Notes: generated from the sequence alone by a model not told the origin. DNA of 64,000 bases from Arthrobacter sp. H35-D1 (GCF_030063185.1 NZ_JASISP010000015.1:1-64000); one strand, 5' to 3'; positions 26,800-36,501 are shown, numbered from the stretch's first letter. A program made the numbers and translations.

Positions 26800-29324
26800 G
26801 CGCCCGCAGGAGCGCGGCAGCACAGCCGCAGGAAAAGTCCGCCGCAGCACCGCGCGGCCCTTCCGCCTTCAGCGGCGGACGCCTCTGGTGGCACTTCTTG
26901 ATTGACGCCGGTGTGCTGGCCGTCCTGCTCGGCATCGGCGTCCTGGGGTTTGGCCCCACTTTCGGCCACGACCCCCTCTACCTGGTGGCCGGCTTTGGCG
27001 GCATTGTGCTGGGCCTTGGCGTGGCGGCCTTGGGTGCGCACTGGCGGCTGGGCCTCATCACCATGGTGGGGCTGGCCTTCATGGTGTACATGCTCTTTGG
27101 CAGCGCCTTGGCCGCAAGCCACGAGGCCATCCTTGGGTTTATCCCCGGCCTGTCCTCCCTGCGCGGCTTGCTGCTGGGCATCATGCTGTCCTGGAAGCAG
27201 ATATTGACCCTTGCCGCACCGGTGGGGACAAGTGTTGATGTCCTTGTGGTTCCGTATCTTGCCGCCTTCCTGGCGGCCGTGGGTGCCGGTACCTTGGCAT
27301 GGCGGCTGCGCAGCGCGTATTGGGCAGTGCTTCCGGTGGTGGCCTTCTTCGCCACGGCCATCCTTTTTGGCACGGCCGAGCTCTTCCTGCCCGTCCTGCG
27401 CGGATCGCTGCTGGCAATTGTCGCCATCGCGTGGCTGGCCTACCGGCATGAACTGCTGCGCCGGGAAATGGCAGGCGCCATTTCCGCCAATCAGCAGGTT
27501 CAGGACAAGGACAGTGCACGGACAGCTTTTCTGCGCCGGATCGGGATGGCCGCCGGGGTCATTCTGGTGGCCGGCGCCGTCACCATGGCGGCCGCGCCCG
27601 TCTTGACCTCAAGTGCGAGTCGCGAGGTGCTGCGCGACACCGTGATTCCGCCCCCGGATTTGCATGAACTCCCGTCGCCGCTGACCAAGTTCCGGGATTA
27701 CGTCAAGAATGAAAAGGACACCGTCCTCTTCGACGTTTCGGGCCTGCCCAAGAACGGCCGCGTGCGCGTGGCGGCCATGGACAACTACGACGGCGTCGTG
27801 TTCAACGTGGACCCCAACAGCTCGGCCTCCTTCGCACCGATCGGCGATCCCAAGTCGCTGAACCAGGGCGGGGAGGGCGCCGGGTCCGACGTCGGGCTGG
27901 TCATCGACGGCTACACGGGCGTCTGGATTCCCAGCCTCTCCGTGGCGCACAGCCTTAGCTATGAAAGCGCCCAGGGGGAGACCCCGACGCTGTACCTGAA
28001 CACGGAATCCGGCACGGCGCTGAATCTTGAAAGCGTGGCCAAGGGCGATTCGTACTCCATGGACGTGCAGTTCCCCACCGTTGAGGCAAACAAGTTGGCC
28101 GGCTCCGACTTTGGCTCCGTGCGCCTGCCCAAGCTGGATAATGTGCCGCAGGTTGTTGCCACCAAGGCCAACGAGATTGTGGGCGAGGCGGACACCCCGC
28201 TGAAGAAGGTCCAGGCGTTGGAGGGGGCACTGCAGCGCGAAGGCAAGTTCAGCAACGGTCTTGACGGGCAGACGCCCTCCAACTCGGGCCACAGTGCCGC
28301 GCGCATCACCAAGCTGCTCAGCGGCAAGGAGATGGTGGGCGACGACGAGCAGTACGCCACCGCCATGGTGCTGATGGCCCGCCACCTGGGTATTCCCGCA
28401 CGCGTGGTCATGGGCTTCTACCTTGATGAGAAGGACCCTGCCAATGGTGCGCAGGACGTGAAAATCAAGGGAGCGGACGTCCATGCCTGGGTTGAAGTGA
28501 ACTTCGCCGGACAGGGTTGGGTTCCGTTCTTCCCGACGCCGGACAAGGACCATGTGCCGAACCCGCCTGAGCCGCAAAATGCGTCAAAGCCGAAACCGCA
28601 GGTCCTCCAGCCTCCGCCCCCGCCGCAGGAACCGGCCGAACTGCCCCCGGACAGTGCACCCGACGCCCTCGACACTGACGGCAAAAAGGACGAGCAGGCC
28701 GGCATCTTTGGCACCATCTTGATGATCGTGGGAGTGGCAGCCATTCCGATCCTTATTATCGCCCTGCCGTTGATCCTCGTGGTGGTGCTGAAAACACGTC
28801 GGCGGAAGAGGCGCCTTACCACGGGTATGCCCAGCGACCGGGTGGGCGGCGGTTGGTCCGAGGTGCTTAGCCTGGCCACGGACCTCGGCGCCGGCGTCGA
28901 CGGCAAGGGGACCCGGAGGGAGAGTGCCGTTTCGCTCACCAGCGCCTTCCCCGCCAGCCAAAGCACGACGGTGTTGCTCGCCGAGCGCGCCGACGCCGCC
29001 ATCTTCGGCCCCGGCCAACCCAGCGAAGAGGACGTTGCCAGTTATTGGGAAAACGTGGACCAATCCGTCAAGGGCATGGGCGATTCGGTAGGATTCTGGA
29101 AGCGGCAGCGGGCAAAGTTCTCCCCGAGGTCGCTGCTGGCAGACATGAAGGCGCGGGCCCGGACCAAGGCTCGCGACCGCAATTTGCGGGCCGGCGACCA
29201 AGCGAACAGCAGTGCAGGAAATACCGGTGCAGGAAATACTGGTGCAGGCAACGCCGGTGCCGGCAATGAACCGGGCGGAATGGCGATACGCGCCAAACTG
29301 ACCCGGATGATGAAGAAGTCCTAA
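26796..29324 (+). CDS. TgpA-like transglutaminase-fold membrane protein, catalytic residues missing
   Basis: 842 aa. Six or so hydrophobic helices occupy residues 25-240, followed by an extracytoplasmic region with a transglutaminase-like core at about 440-590. A proline-rich linker, a further membrane helix near 640-665 and a basic cytosolic tail then follow, the tail ending in near-repeats of Gly-Asn-Thr-Gly-Ala. Transglutaminase-like enzymes use Cys-His-Asp. Here the usual Gly-X-Cys-Glu position reads GDDEQYA near 516, so Cys is replaced by Asp. The His is kept in ADVHAWVEV near 562. The usual PFDPTP reads PFFPTP near 577, so Asp is replaced by Phe. It is probably a binding or scaffold protein rather than an active cross-linking enzyme. 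It is the third member of the MoxR/DUF58/transglutaminase set. Confidence 0.85.
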   Translation: MSARRSAAAQPQEKSAAAPRGPSAFSGGRLWWHFLIDAGVLAVLLGIGVLGFGPTFGHDPLYLVAGFGGIVLGLGVAALGAHWRLGLITMVGLAFMVYMLFGSALAASHEAILGFIPGLSSLRGLLLGIMLSWKQILTLAAPVGTSVDVLVVPYLAAFLAAVGAGTLAWRLRSAYWAVLPVVAFFATAILFGTAELFLPVLRGSLLAIVAIAWLAYRHELLRREMAGAISANQQVQDKDSARTAFLRRIGMAAGVILVAGAVTMAAAPVLTSSASREVLRDTVIPPPDLHELPSPLTKFRDYVKNEKDTVLFDVSGLPKNGRVRVAAMDNYDGVVFNVDPNSSASFAPIGDPKSLNQGGEGAGSDVGLVIDGYTGVWIPSLSVAHSLSYESAQGETPTLYLNTESGTALNLESVAKGDSYSMDVQFPTVEANKLAGSDFGSVRLPKLDNVPQVVATKANEIVGEADTPLKKVQALEGALQREGKFSNGLDGQTPSNSGHSAARITKLLSGKEMVGDDEQYATAMVLMARHLGIPARVVMGFYLDEKDPANGAQDVKIKGADVHAWVEVNFAGQGWVPFFPTPDKDHVPNPPEPQNASKPKPQVLQPPPPPQEPAELPPDSAPDALDTDGKKDEQAGIFGTILMIVGVAAIPILIIALPLILVVVLKTRRRKRRLTTGMPSDRVGGGWSEVLSLATDLGAGVDGKGTRRESAVSLTSAFPASQSTTVLLAERADAAIFGPGQPSEEDVASYWENVDQSVKGMGDSVGFWKRQRAKFSPRSLLADMKARARTKARDRNLRAGDQANSSAGNTGAGNTGAGNAGAGNEPGGMAIRAKLTRMMKKS

Positions 29325-29340
29325 GAAGGGTACTAAGCAA

Positions 29341-31236
29341 ATGGCGCAAAAAGTGGCGGATCCCTGCCGGAACTGCGGGGCGGCACTGGCACAGGGTGCT
29401 GCCTTCTGCACTTTGTGCGGGACCACGGTGACAAACCGCGCGGCGTCCCCGGCGGCTGCTTCGGTGCCTTTGGGAAACTCTGCACCTTCGGGGAGCCATG
29501 CGGTTTCCGGGAGCTCCGCGGGCACTTCTTCCGGTCGCCCGGGTGGAGGCCACGGATCCCTTCCAGGCATCGTTTCCGTGGGCACCTCGTCTACCCAACC
29601 ATTGGTGGCGCCGCGCCAAATGGGTGTTGACCCGAGGATCGCCGCCGCAACGGCCTTGGCCCCTGGAGGGGCCGGTCGCCGGCTTGCCGCCAAGATCATC
29701 GACGGCGTTCTGCCCGCTATTTTGTATGGTGTGGCCGCTGGAATCGGTGCGAGCCTCATCAGGGTCACCCAGGTGGGGGAGTTTGCCCAAGTGGACTTTT
29801 CCTGGCTGCTGATCCTGTTGGGCATTGCCAGCGTCTTGTCCCTCGGTTACGCCATTTGGCTGTGGCTGTGGGAGGCAAAGTCGGGGAAAACTCCCGGCAA
29901 TCTCATGGTTGGGCTGCGCACCACCAACATGGAGGGGCATCCGGCCGGTGTGGTGGCCATCTTCCTGCGTCAGTTGATTATTGTTGTCAGCTCCATTGTT
30001 CCCATCATCGGCCCCGTGCTGGTGACCATTTCCAACACCTGGGATGCGAATGAGAAGAAGCAGGGCTGGCACGACAAAGTCGCCAACACGCTCGTCTTTA
30101 ACATAAAAGCCGGCCGCAATCCCTTGGAAACCGGCGGCATCGCCGAGCGGGCCGACTTCGTTCCGGCAGCGGTGCCCACCATTTCAGAGGTGCGCTCGCC
30201 ACTCGCCCGTCCAGCACAGGGAAGTCAAACTCAGGGCGGTCAGTGGCAGGGGGGTCAAACTCAGGGCGGTCAGTGGCAGGGGGGTCAAACTCAGGGCGGT
30301 CAGTGGCAGGGAGGTCAAACACAGGGCGGTCAAAATCCGGGAGAAGCAGCCCCGGCAGCCCCGCCTGCTCGCGGCGGACGACGGAAGCGAAAGGCTGCCG
30401 CGGATCCCTTTGCGCCAGCGGTGGTGCAGTTCCACGGCCAGCAGGGACAGCCCGGCCAGCCGACGCCCTGCCAGCAGGAGCAAACCGGCCGGACAGCTCC
30501 CGCCCAAACGTTCCCGACCCAACCGATGCCCGACGAGCAAGGCCAGCAAGGCCAGCATGGCCGGCCGGGCCCTGCCCAGCCGATGCAACAGGGCAATCCT
30601 TTCGCGCCGCCGTCGTCGCCCCAGGCAGGGAACCCCCAGGCAGGGAACCCACAGCCGCTGAGCCCGGTGGATCAGGGCCCCATTACCGCGGTGCCGGGCT
30701 TTTCCCGCGCTGCCCAGCCTGCTCCTGCCCAACCCGCTCATCCCCAGCCTCAGCCCCACAGCCAGCAGTTCCGGCAGGACCAGCCGCCTGCCGGACAGCC
30801 GCCTGCCGGACAGACTTACAGTCAGCAACAGGCACCGCCGATACCCCAAGCAGCCCATGACGACGACGCCGCAGGGGAGACCCGGATACGTCCTGTGGGC
30901 GTGCAGTCGGTCCTGCGCCTGAACTTTGACGACGGCCACTTCGAGGACGTCGGCACGGTGGCACTGATCGGACGCAACCCTGCCGGATACGATGGTGAGA
31001 TGATTTCCCGTCTTATCTCCGTTCAGGACTCCAGCCGATCCGTGTCCAAGACACATTTGCATGTGCGCATCGGCGCTGAAGGCTTGTGGGTGACTGACCG
31101 GAATTCCACCAACGGCAGTTCCCTCAGCGATGCCAATGGCATGGAAACTGCGCTGGTTGGCGGTACGCCCGCCCTCGCCGAAATCGGCTCCCGCGTCCAC
31201 TTCGGGGACCGCTCGTTTGTGGTGGGCCACCCGTGA
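29341..31236 (+). CDS. zinc-ribbon/RDD/FHA membrane protein
   Basis: 631 aa. A zinc ribbon with two CxxC pairs (CRNCG, CTLCG) lies at residues 11-30. An RDD membrane domain with three or so helices spans about 110-255. A long Gln/Pro/Gly-rich cytosolic linker follows (about 295-515), which begins with an exact decapeptide repeat GGQWQGGQTQ. A C-terminal FHA domain at about 525-631 has GRNPAGYD, SVSKTHLHV and RNSTNGSSL, the residues needed for phosphothreonine binding. It should dock phosphorylated partners, plausibly substrates of the kinase at 34551, at the membrane. The linker is the most variable part. The stop overlaps the GTG of the phosphatase gene by 4 bp. Confidence 0.87.
   Translation: MAQKVADPCRNCGAALAQGAAFCTLCGTTVTNRAASPAAASVPLGNSAPSGSHAVSGSSAGTSSGRPGGGHGSLPGIVSVGTSSTQPLVAPRQMGVDPRIAAATALAPGGAGRRLAAKIIDGVLPAILYGVAAGIGASLIRVTQVGEFAQVDFSWLLILLGIASVLSLGYAIWLWLWEAKSGKTPGNLMVGLRTTNMEGHPAGVVAIFLRQLIIVVSSIVPIIGPVLVTISNTWDANEKKQGWHDKVANTLVFNIKAGRNPLETGGIAERADFVPAAVPTISEVRSPLARPAQGSQTQGGQWQGGQTQGGQWQGGQTQGGQWQGGQTQGGQNPGEAAPAAPPARGGRRKRKAAADPFAPAVVQFHGQQGQPGQPTPCQQEQTGRTAPAQTFPTQPMPDEQGQQGQHGRPGPAQPMQQGNPFAPPSSPQAGNPQAGNPQPLSPVDQGPITAVPGFSRAAQPAPAQPAHPQPQPHSQQFRQDQPPAGQPPAGQTYSQQQAPPIPQAAHDDDAAGETRIRPVGVQSVLRLNFDDGHFEDVGTVALIGRNPAGYDGEMISRLISVQDSSRSVSKTHLHVRIGAEGLWVTDRNSTNGSSLSDANGMETALVGGTPALAEIGSRVHFGDRSFVVGHP
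30224..30331 (+). repeat. 30-bp in-frame tandem repeat
   Basis: About 3.6 nearly identical 30-bp units inside the linker of the RDD/FHA protein. The unit encodes ten residues rich in Gln and Gly. Because the period is a multiple of three, copy changes alter linker length without breaking the frame. Confidence 0.85.
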
Positions 31237-32333
31237 CCCCGGTAGAAAGCGGCCCGGTAGAAAGCGGACCGGGTGAAAGCGGGCCGGGTGAAAACGGCCC
31301 GGTAGAAAACGGCCCGGGTGAAACTGCTTCCGGCGAACGGCACTCGGGTGTCACGCTCAGTATCGGCTTTGGCACCGACCGGGGCCTGCGCCGGGAACTC
31401 AACGAGGATTCCTTCATTGCCGCCGACCCGCTCTTCAGCGTCGCCGACGGCATGGGCGGCCACGAGGCAGGCGAGGTTGCCAGCCGCGAGTGCATCAGTG
31501 TCTTGAGCACCCAGAGCTTTCTGAGCGCAGGCTCCCGGGAGGCAACGGCGTCGGACTTGCAACAGGCCCTGCGCCAAGCCGATGCCCGAATCCGTGAAAT
31601 CTCCAACGCCCGCGCCGGCACCACAGTCACCGGAGTGGTCTTGGTGGAGGAACGCGGCGTGCCGTACTGGCTCGTTTTCAACGTGGGCGACTCGCGCACC
31701 TACCGGCTGAGCCAAGGCAAGCTTTCCCAGGTCAGCGTGGACCATTCCGAAGTGCAGGAGATGGTGGACAACGGTCTCATCAGCGCCGAGGAAGCGTTGA
31801 CCCATCCGCGGCGCCATGTGGTGACGCGCGCACTGGGTGCAGGCTCGGACACGGAACCGGACTTTTGGCTGGTACCGGTGGAAGAGGGCGACAGGATGCT
31901 TGTGTGCTCCGACGGTCTCTCCGGCGAGCTGGGCGACAGCGCGATCCACCGGGTATTGGGCACCCTGCGGCACCCCCAGGATGCGGTGGATGCGCTCATT
32001 CAGGCGGCCTTGCGCTCCGGCGGGCGGGACAACATCACGGTGTTGGTGGTCGATGCCAACAATGTCAGCGGCGGGGTGGGGGAGGATACCCTCAGCAACG
32101 AAGAGTCGGCCCCGTCCGCCGAAGAGAACACGCTGCCGCGCATGCTGGCGGCGGAGGAAACCCCCAGCCGGCAGCCGCTGGAACCGGCCCGGGAAGATGT
32201 TCTTGAAGGCATCCCCGAAGCTGTCCGGAACCCTGCAACCAGCAGCCCCGAAGCATCCACGCCCCCGTCCGCTCCATCTGCTGCCGAGCACCACACACCC
32301 GCAGACCCCTTGCACCAGGAGAATCATGGTTAG
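31233..32333 (+). CDS. PP2C-family Ser/Thr protein phosphatase
   Basis: 366 aa, cytosolic, lacking the transmembrane tail of PstP. Metal-site motifs are all present: LRRELNEDSF near residue 53, VADGMGGHEAGE near 71, FNVGDSRTYRL near 151, CSDGLSGELGD near 225 and GGRDNITVLVVDA near 258. It should remove phosphates from Ser/Thr on FHA-docked partners and on the kinase at 34551. The N terminus (residues 3-30) is a pentapeptide repeat (VESGP/GENGP) and the last 90 residues are acidic and proline-rich. The start GTG 31233 overlaps the previous TGA, and the next gene's ATG lies inside its 3' end. Confidence 0.92.
   Translation: MTPVESGPVESGPGESGPGENGPVENGPGETASGERHSGVTLSIGFGTDRGLRRELNEDSFIAADPLFSVADGMGGHEAGEVASRECISVLSTQSFLSAGSREATASDLQQALRQADARIREISNARAGTTVTGVVLVEERGVPYWLVFNVGDSRTYRLSQGKLSQVSVDHSEVQEMVDNGLISAEEALTHPRRHVVTRALGAGSDTEPDFWLVPVEEGDRMLVCSDGLSGELGDSAIHRVLGTLRHPQDAVDALIQAALRSGGRDNITVLVVDANNVSGGVGEDTLSNEESAPSAEENTLPRMLAAEETPSRQPLEPAREDVLEGIPEAVRNPATSSPEASTPPSAPSAAEHHTPADPLHQENHG
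31239..31325 (+). repeat. 15-bp in-frame repeat in phosphatase N terminus
   Basis: Nearly six diverged copies of a 15-bp unit encode alternating VESGP, GESGP, GENGP and VENGP. It lies directly after the start codon, outside the catalytic fold. Confidence 0.8.
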
Positions 32334-34554
32334 CACCACGTACAGAACAGGTTCCTGGCTGGGAATCGTACGCAACGGATCCGTCATTGTCCTGGAAGGG
32401 CAGACCGACCCGGCCATTGTCCACCACCTGTGGGATTTCCTTGGCCGGCAGCCCACCATCCACGGCGTCCTGAACGAGGTCACGGAGAAATTCGGCACCG
32501 GGCTCACCGGCCTGCCCGACTTTGCCATTGTGGTCCAAAGCGACCGCCTGCACGCGATTTTGCGCGGCGACATCACACTGCTGGCCCGCACTGGGGACGC
32601 TGAGGACATGGTCTCCGGACGCGATGTCACCACCTGGAGCGAGCGCTCGCTGTCGCTGCCCGAGACGTTCGTGCTGACCCTGGCCGAGCCCGAGGCCGGC
32701 GAGTCCCTCCTGCTGCCAGTCGGCGAGGCGGTAGTGCCGTTGCAGTTGTTGAGCATGGACATCGAGGTTCCTGCCGGACCTTCCACGCACGACGGCGGGC
32801 AGCTTGCGTCCGCTACCATCGCGCCGGCCGCCGCGCCAACAGCAGGCAACGGCGATTTTGCCCACGACGGCATTTCCCTGCACCAGGGCGAGGGGCGGGA
32901 GACTGCCATCTTCGCGCCGGCCGACAGCCGGCTTGACGGGGATCAAACTGCAGGGGTTCAGGTCGGCGCGGACCGGGCCGATGCGAAAGAGCCTGCCGGC
33001 CAGGATTTGACTGGGCAGGATTTTGCCGAGCAAGATTTGGCTGGGCAGGATTTGGCCGAGCAAGATTTGGCCGAGCAAGATTTGGCCGATGCGAAAGAGC
33101 CTGCCGGCCAGAATTTGGCTGGGCAGGATTTTGCGGGGCAGCAGCCTGGCGAGGAGGCGGACGATGAAGAGTACGCCGGTTTCGCCATGGCTGCGGCGGC
33201 TGCCGATGCCGAATGGAACGCCCAGCTGGCCCCCGTGGGTGTTTCCGCCGGAGCTGAAACCGACCTGAACCTGACCATCCGCCCCGAGAACGCAGACGAC
33301 GAACAGGCAGACGACGAGGAACAGCCCGTCGCAGCGGACCCCGTGGATCTGGATCCTGACAACCCGGAATCAGCAGAGGCGGCCCCTGAAGGCCTGGCTG
33401 TTGATGGCGTGGCTGCTGAAGACTTGGAACGGGACGAAGCGGAACTGCACGCGCGGGAACAGGACGAGCAGGGACAGGCAGAACAGCCAGCCCATCCGGC
33501 CCCGCATGTGTCCGAAGCAGCGCTGGAAACTGCCGAAGAAGGGTTCACCACCAACTACGACTATCTTTTCGGTGCCACCATCGCCAAGAGTGTTGAAGAC
33601 GCGGCCGTGCGCCTTGACGAAGACGGCCAGCCCGTCCAGCCGAGTGCCGACCCCGTCATGCCACCGCTGCCGCCCCTGCCGCCGGTTGCCGGCAACAGCG
33701 CAGGGCATCCCCAGGATTCCGGTGCACCTGCCGCACAGGATACGGCGCAGCACCCGGAACAACCCGTCGGGGAGCAAGCAGTCGCAGCCCATGGGGATGG
33801 CTGGGAGCCTGCGGGCCTGCTGATCGACTCCGTCCCGTGGGGGAAAACCGCAGCAGCCGCAGTGCCGGCCCCGGCGTCTGCCGACGCGTTGGAATCACCG
33901 GCCAGCGTGTCCGCGCCGCCGGCCAATGGGTCCTTCGCACCAACGAATGAGCGTTCATCGGAGTCCAACGACCCCGACCATTTCGAGCCGGCCCATTTCG
34001 ATCCCGACCATGACGGCAACACGCTCATGCGCAGCGATGTCACTGACCCGCAGTCCCAAGCTGCCGAGGAGCCATTGGAATCGCGTCCTCCCACCGGTCC
34101 CATGGTTTTGGCACGCATGTGCCCCCACGGACATGCCAACCCGCCCAGCCGTTCGCAATGCTCGGACTGCGGTGCCTCCATCAACTCCGAACCGCGTGAA
34201 GTGGGCCGCCCGCGGCTGGGCAGCATGCATATTTCAAGCGGTGAAGTGGTTGAACTCGACCACTCGCTCGTCATTGGCCGCCAGCCTTCCGTGTCCCGCG
34301 TCATGGGTGGTGCCATGCCCCGGCTGGTCCAGGTCAAGAGCGGAAACGACGATATTTCACGCTCGCACGTGGAAGTTCGCCTCGACGGCTGGGATGTGCT
34401 GTTGGTGGATCTCAAGGCCACCAACGGCACAGTGCTGGTCCGCGAGGGCCAGGCACCGCGACGCTTGAGCCAGGGAGAGGAAGCGATTTTGCTCAACGGG
34501 GACATTGCCGAACTGGGCGACGGTGTGTCGCTGCTCTTCGACGGTCTGCTGTGA
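32326..34554 (+). CDS. FHA-domain protein with acidic repeat linker and zinc ribbon
   Basis: 742 aa from ATG 32326. The frame is open further upstream, but only as a shadow of the phosphatase gene, and this ATG overlaps the phosphatase stop. Residues 1-150 form a compact conserved-looking domain I do not recognise. The middle (about 210-560) is acidic and Ala/Gln-rich, with pentapeptide GQDLA/EQDLA repeats near 215-270. Near 600 a zinc ribbon reads CPHGHAN, then CSDCG. The C-terminal FHA domain (about 625-742) has IGRQPSVSR, ISRSHVEV and KATNGT, so phosphothreonine binding is likely. It is soluble, with no membrane helix. It is probably an adaptor between the kinase just downstream and the export ATPase. 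Confidence 0.85.
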   Translation: MVSTTYRTGSWLGIVRNGSVIVLEGQTDPAIVHHLWDFLGRQPTIHGVLNEVTEKFGTGLTGLPDFAIVVQSDRLHAILRGDITLLARTGDAEDMVSGRDVTTWSERSLSLPETFVLTLAEPEAGESLLLPVGEAVVPLQLLSMDIEVPAGPSTHDGGQLASATIAPAAAPTAGNGDFAHDGISLHQGEGRETAIFAPADSRLDGDQTAGVQVGADRADAKEPAGQDLTGQDFAEQDLAGQDLAEQDLAEQDLADAKEPAGQNLAGQDFAGQQPGEEADDEEYAGFAMAAAAADAEWNAQLAPVGVSAGAETDLNLTIRPENADDEQADDEEQPVAADPVDLDPDNPESAEAAPEGLAVDGVAAEDLERDEAELHAREQDEQGQAEQPAHPAPHVSEAALETAEEGFTTNYDYLFGATIAKSVEDAAVRLDEDGQPVQPSADPVMPPLPPLPPVAGNSAGHPQDSGAPAAQDTAQHPEQPVGEQAVAAHGDGWEPAGLLIDSVPWGKTAAAAVPAPASADALESPASVSAPPANGSFAPTNERSSESNDPDHFEPAHFDPDHDGNTLMRSDVTDPQSQAAEEPLESRPPTGPMVLARMCPHGHANPPSRSQCSDCGASINSEPREVGRPRLGSMHISSGEVVELDHSLVIGRQPSVSRVMGGAMPRLVQVKSGNDDISRSHVEVRLDGWDVLLVDLKATNGTVLVREGQAPRRLSQGEEAILLNGDIAELGDGVSLLFDGLL
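32985..33140 (+). repeat. 15-bp in-frame repeats in FHA protein linker
   Basis: Eight to ten 15-bp units encode GQDLA, EQDLA or GQDFA, split by two copies of a longer block encoding AKEPAGQ. The array looks recently expanded because several units are identical at the base level. Confidence 0.8.
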
Positions 34555-36452
34555 GTGCCAGGCGTGCGCCGGCAGCACCCCCTCCGCTGCCGGGCTACAG
34601 GTTTGTCTCAGTGCTGGGTTCGGGCGGTTTTTCCGATGTCTACCTGTACGAACAGGACAGGCCGCGGCGCAAGGTAGCGGTCAAGGTGCTCACGGCAGAC
34701 CTCAAGACCGAGGGCGCACGGGCCAGCTTCGAGTCCGAGGCCAACCTCATGGCACAGTTGTCGGCCCACCCCTACATCGTCACCATTTTCGAAGCCGAAA
34801 TCACCGACTCGGGGCACTCCTACCTGGCCATGGAATACTGCTCCCGGCCAAGCCTTGACATGCAGTACCGGCAGGGCAGGTTCAGTGCCGACAAAGCCTT
34901 GGAGATTGGTATTCAGGTGGCCTCCGCCGTGGAAACGGCGCATCGGGCCGGCATTGCACACCGGGACATCAAGCCTGCCAACGTGCTTGTCACCGACTAC
35001 AACCGTCCGGCCCTGACCGACTTTGGCATCTCCGGCACCGTGGACTCCGCACAAAACGACGGCGGTGGAATGTCCATTCCGTGGTCGCCGCCGGAATCAT
35101 TTGCAGCTGGTGCCACCGACGGCGTCAAGGTCGATATTTGGGCCTTGGGCGCCACCATCTACACCCTGCTGGCCGGACATTCGCCGTTTGTCATTCCCGG
35201 TGCCGACAACTCGCAGCGCCAGTTGACGGACAGGATCGGCTCTGCGGCGCTGCCGCGGTTGGGCCGGGCCGATGTTCCGGAGGCGCTGGAACTTGTTTTG
35301 GCCACGGCCATGGCCAAATCGCCCAATTCCCGCTATCGCACGGCCAAGGACTTTGCCCGTGCGTTGATGCGCGTGCAGGCCGACTTGAACTTGTCCGTCA
35401 CGCCCTTTGAGGTGCAGGAAGAAGTGGTTGCCCACGCACCGCGGACCGGAGACACCAGCACCGAAGACACCAGTGAAGCCACCCGGGTGCGCAGCATTGT
35501 CTCCATTGATCCCGAAGCCGGCAACTCAAACGCGAGCTTTCCGACCCACTCCGGAACCGGGAAAACAAGCTCGGGACAGCCAAGTCCAAGAAAGCCCGGT
35601 ACGGGGGCGCCCGCTGCCGGCAGTGCAAACACTGGGACCGGCAACGGGGGTGCACCCTTCTCCGGCCCGCCGCAGGTCAACACGGTTCCCGGCGTTGCAG
35701 GGTCCACCACGAGTCTTACCCGGAACGGTCAAACGGTGCCGTCTGCATCGCCCGGCACACCGAATCCGGCCGCTGGCAATGGCCCCGGCTCCTCCGCCAA
35801 CGGCTTCACGGAGAACGATTCCACCGGCAACGGTTCCACCGATACGGCGGGCGGGCCCACCGTTGGCAAAAGCCATTCACAGGTAGCTTCGCCCACCGAA
35901 TGGAACGACTCCGCTGCCCGCCGACCGGAGACCCGTTCCCACGACTTTGTGTTGGACTCCACTGTCCAACGCGGGGAACTGCTTCAGCCGGTGCCGGCCG
36001 GACGGGAATCGGCAGGGCCCGATCAAGGTGCGCCTGCGGGGAAGAAACGCTTGTGGCTGGGACTGGGCTCGGGGCTGGTGCTCGCGGCCGCCGTCGTGGT
36101 TGGCCTTGTGGTGTTCATCAATGTCGGTGCCCCGGACAAGGCGGAAACCGTGGCGGAACAGACAGCAACGCCACCGCCGGCGCTTGTCATCGGCGCGGAG
36201 GTGCCGCCGGTCACCGAGCTGACGGCGGCGCCGAAGAACGGCGGTTCCGAATGGTCCTGGACCAACCCGGACCCGGAAGCCGGCGACAAATACCTCTGGG
36301 CCTCCGTCAGCGCCGTTGATTCGGGCGTGCCGAAACCGACCACCGACACCAGGGTTTTTGTTGTCAACGGGCCCAACGAACAGTCCTGCATCTCAGTGAA
36401 ACTAGTGCGCAAGAACGGCCAGACTTCGCCGGAGCTGAAGAAGTGCTCGTAA
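34551..36452 (+). CDS. membrane Ser/Thr protein kinase (PknB type)
   Basis: 633 aa. The kinase domain spans about residues 10-285: glycine loop LGSGGFSDVYL near 21, VAVKVL lysine near 43, HRDIKPANVL catalytic loop near 141 and DFGIS near 161. The activation segment GGGMSIPWSPPE is short. A Ser/Thr/Pro/Gly-rich linker (290-495) leads to one transmembrane helix at about 500-522 and a 110-residue exterior domain of FN3-like character with one cysteine pair. It lacks PASTA repeats, so it is not a typical PknB muropeptide sensor. It likely phosphorylates the FHA partners and the ATPase encoded around it. The start GTG 34551 overlaps the preceding TGA (GTGA). Confidence 0.92.
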   Translation: MSARRAPAAPPPLPGYRFVSVLGSGGFSDVYLYEQDRPRRKVAVKVLTADLKTEGARASFESEANLMAQLSAHPYIVTIFEAEITDSGHSYLAMEYCSRPSLDMQYRQGRFSADKALEIGIQVASAVETAHRAGIAHRDIKPANVLVTDYNRPALTDFGISGTVDSAQNDGGGMSIPWSPPESFAAGATDGVKVDIWALGATIYTLLAGHSPFVIPGADNSQRQLTDRIGSAALPRLGRADVPEALELVLATAMAKSPNSRYRTAKDFARALMRVQADLNLSVTPFEVQEEVVAHAPRTGDTSTEDTSEATRVRSIVSIDPEAGNSNASFPTHSGTGKTSSGQPSPRKPGTGAPAAGSANTGTGNGGAPFSGPPQVNTVPGVAGSTTSLTRNGQTVPSASPGTPNPAAGNGPGSSANGFTENDSTGNGSTDTAGGPTVGKSHSQVASPTEWNDSAARRPETRSHDFVLDSTVQRGELLQPVPAGRESAGPDQGAPAGKKRLWLGLGSGLVLAAAVVVGLVVFINVGAPDKAETVAEQTATPPPALVIGAEVPPVTELTAAPKNGGSEWSWTNPDPEAGDKYLWASVSAVDSGVPKPTTDTRVFVVNGPNEQSCISVKLVRKNGQTSPELKKCS

Positions 36453-36501
36453 GGACCACCGAAACCACCGGAAACAGCATGCAAACAAGGGGGCTGCCGC
36501 C

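Noticed and set aside
31837-32325. 5' extension of the FHA gene by 163 codons
   Set aside because: This part overlaps the PP2C catalytic domain in another frame. ATG 32326, overlapping the phosphatase stop, is the natural start.
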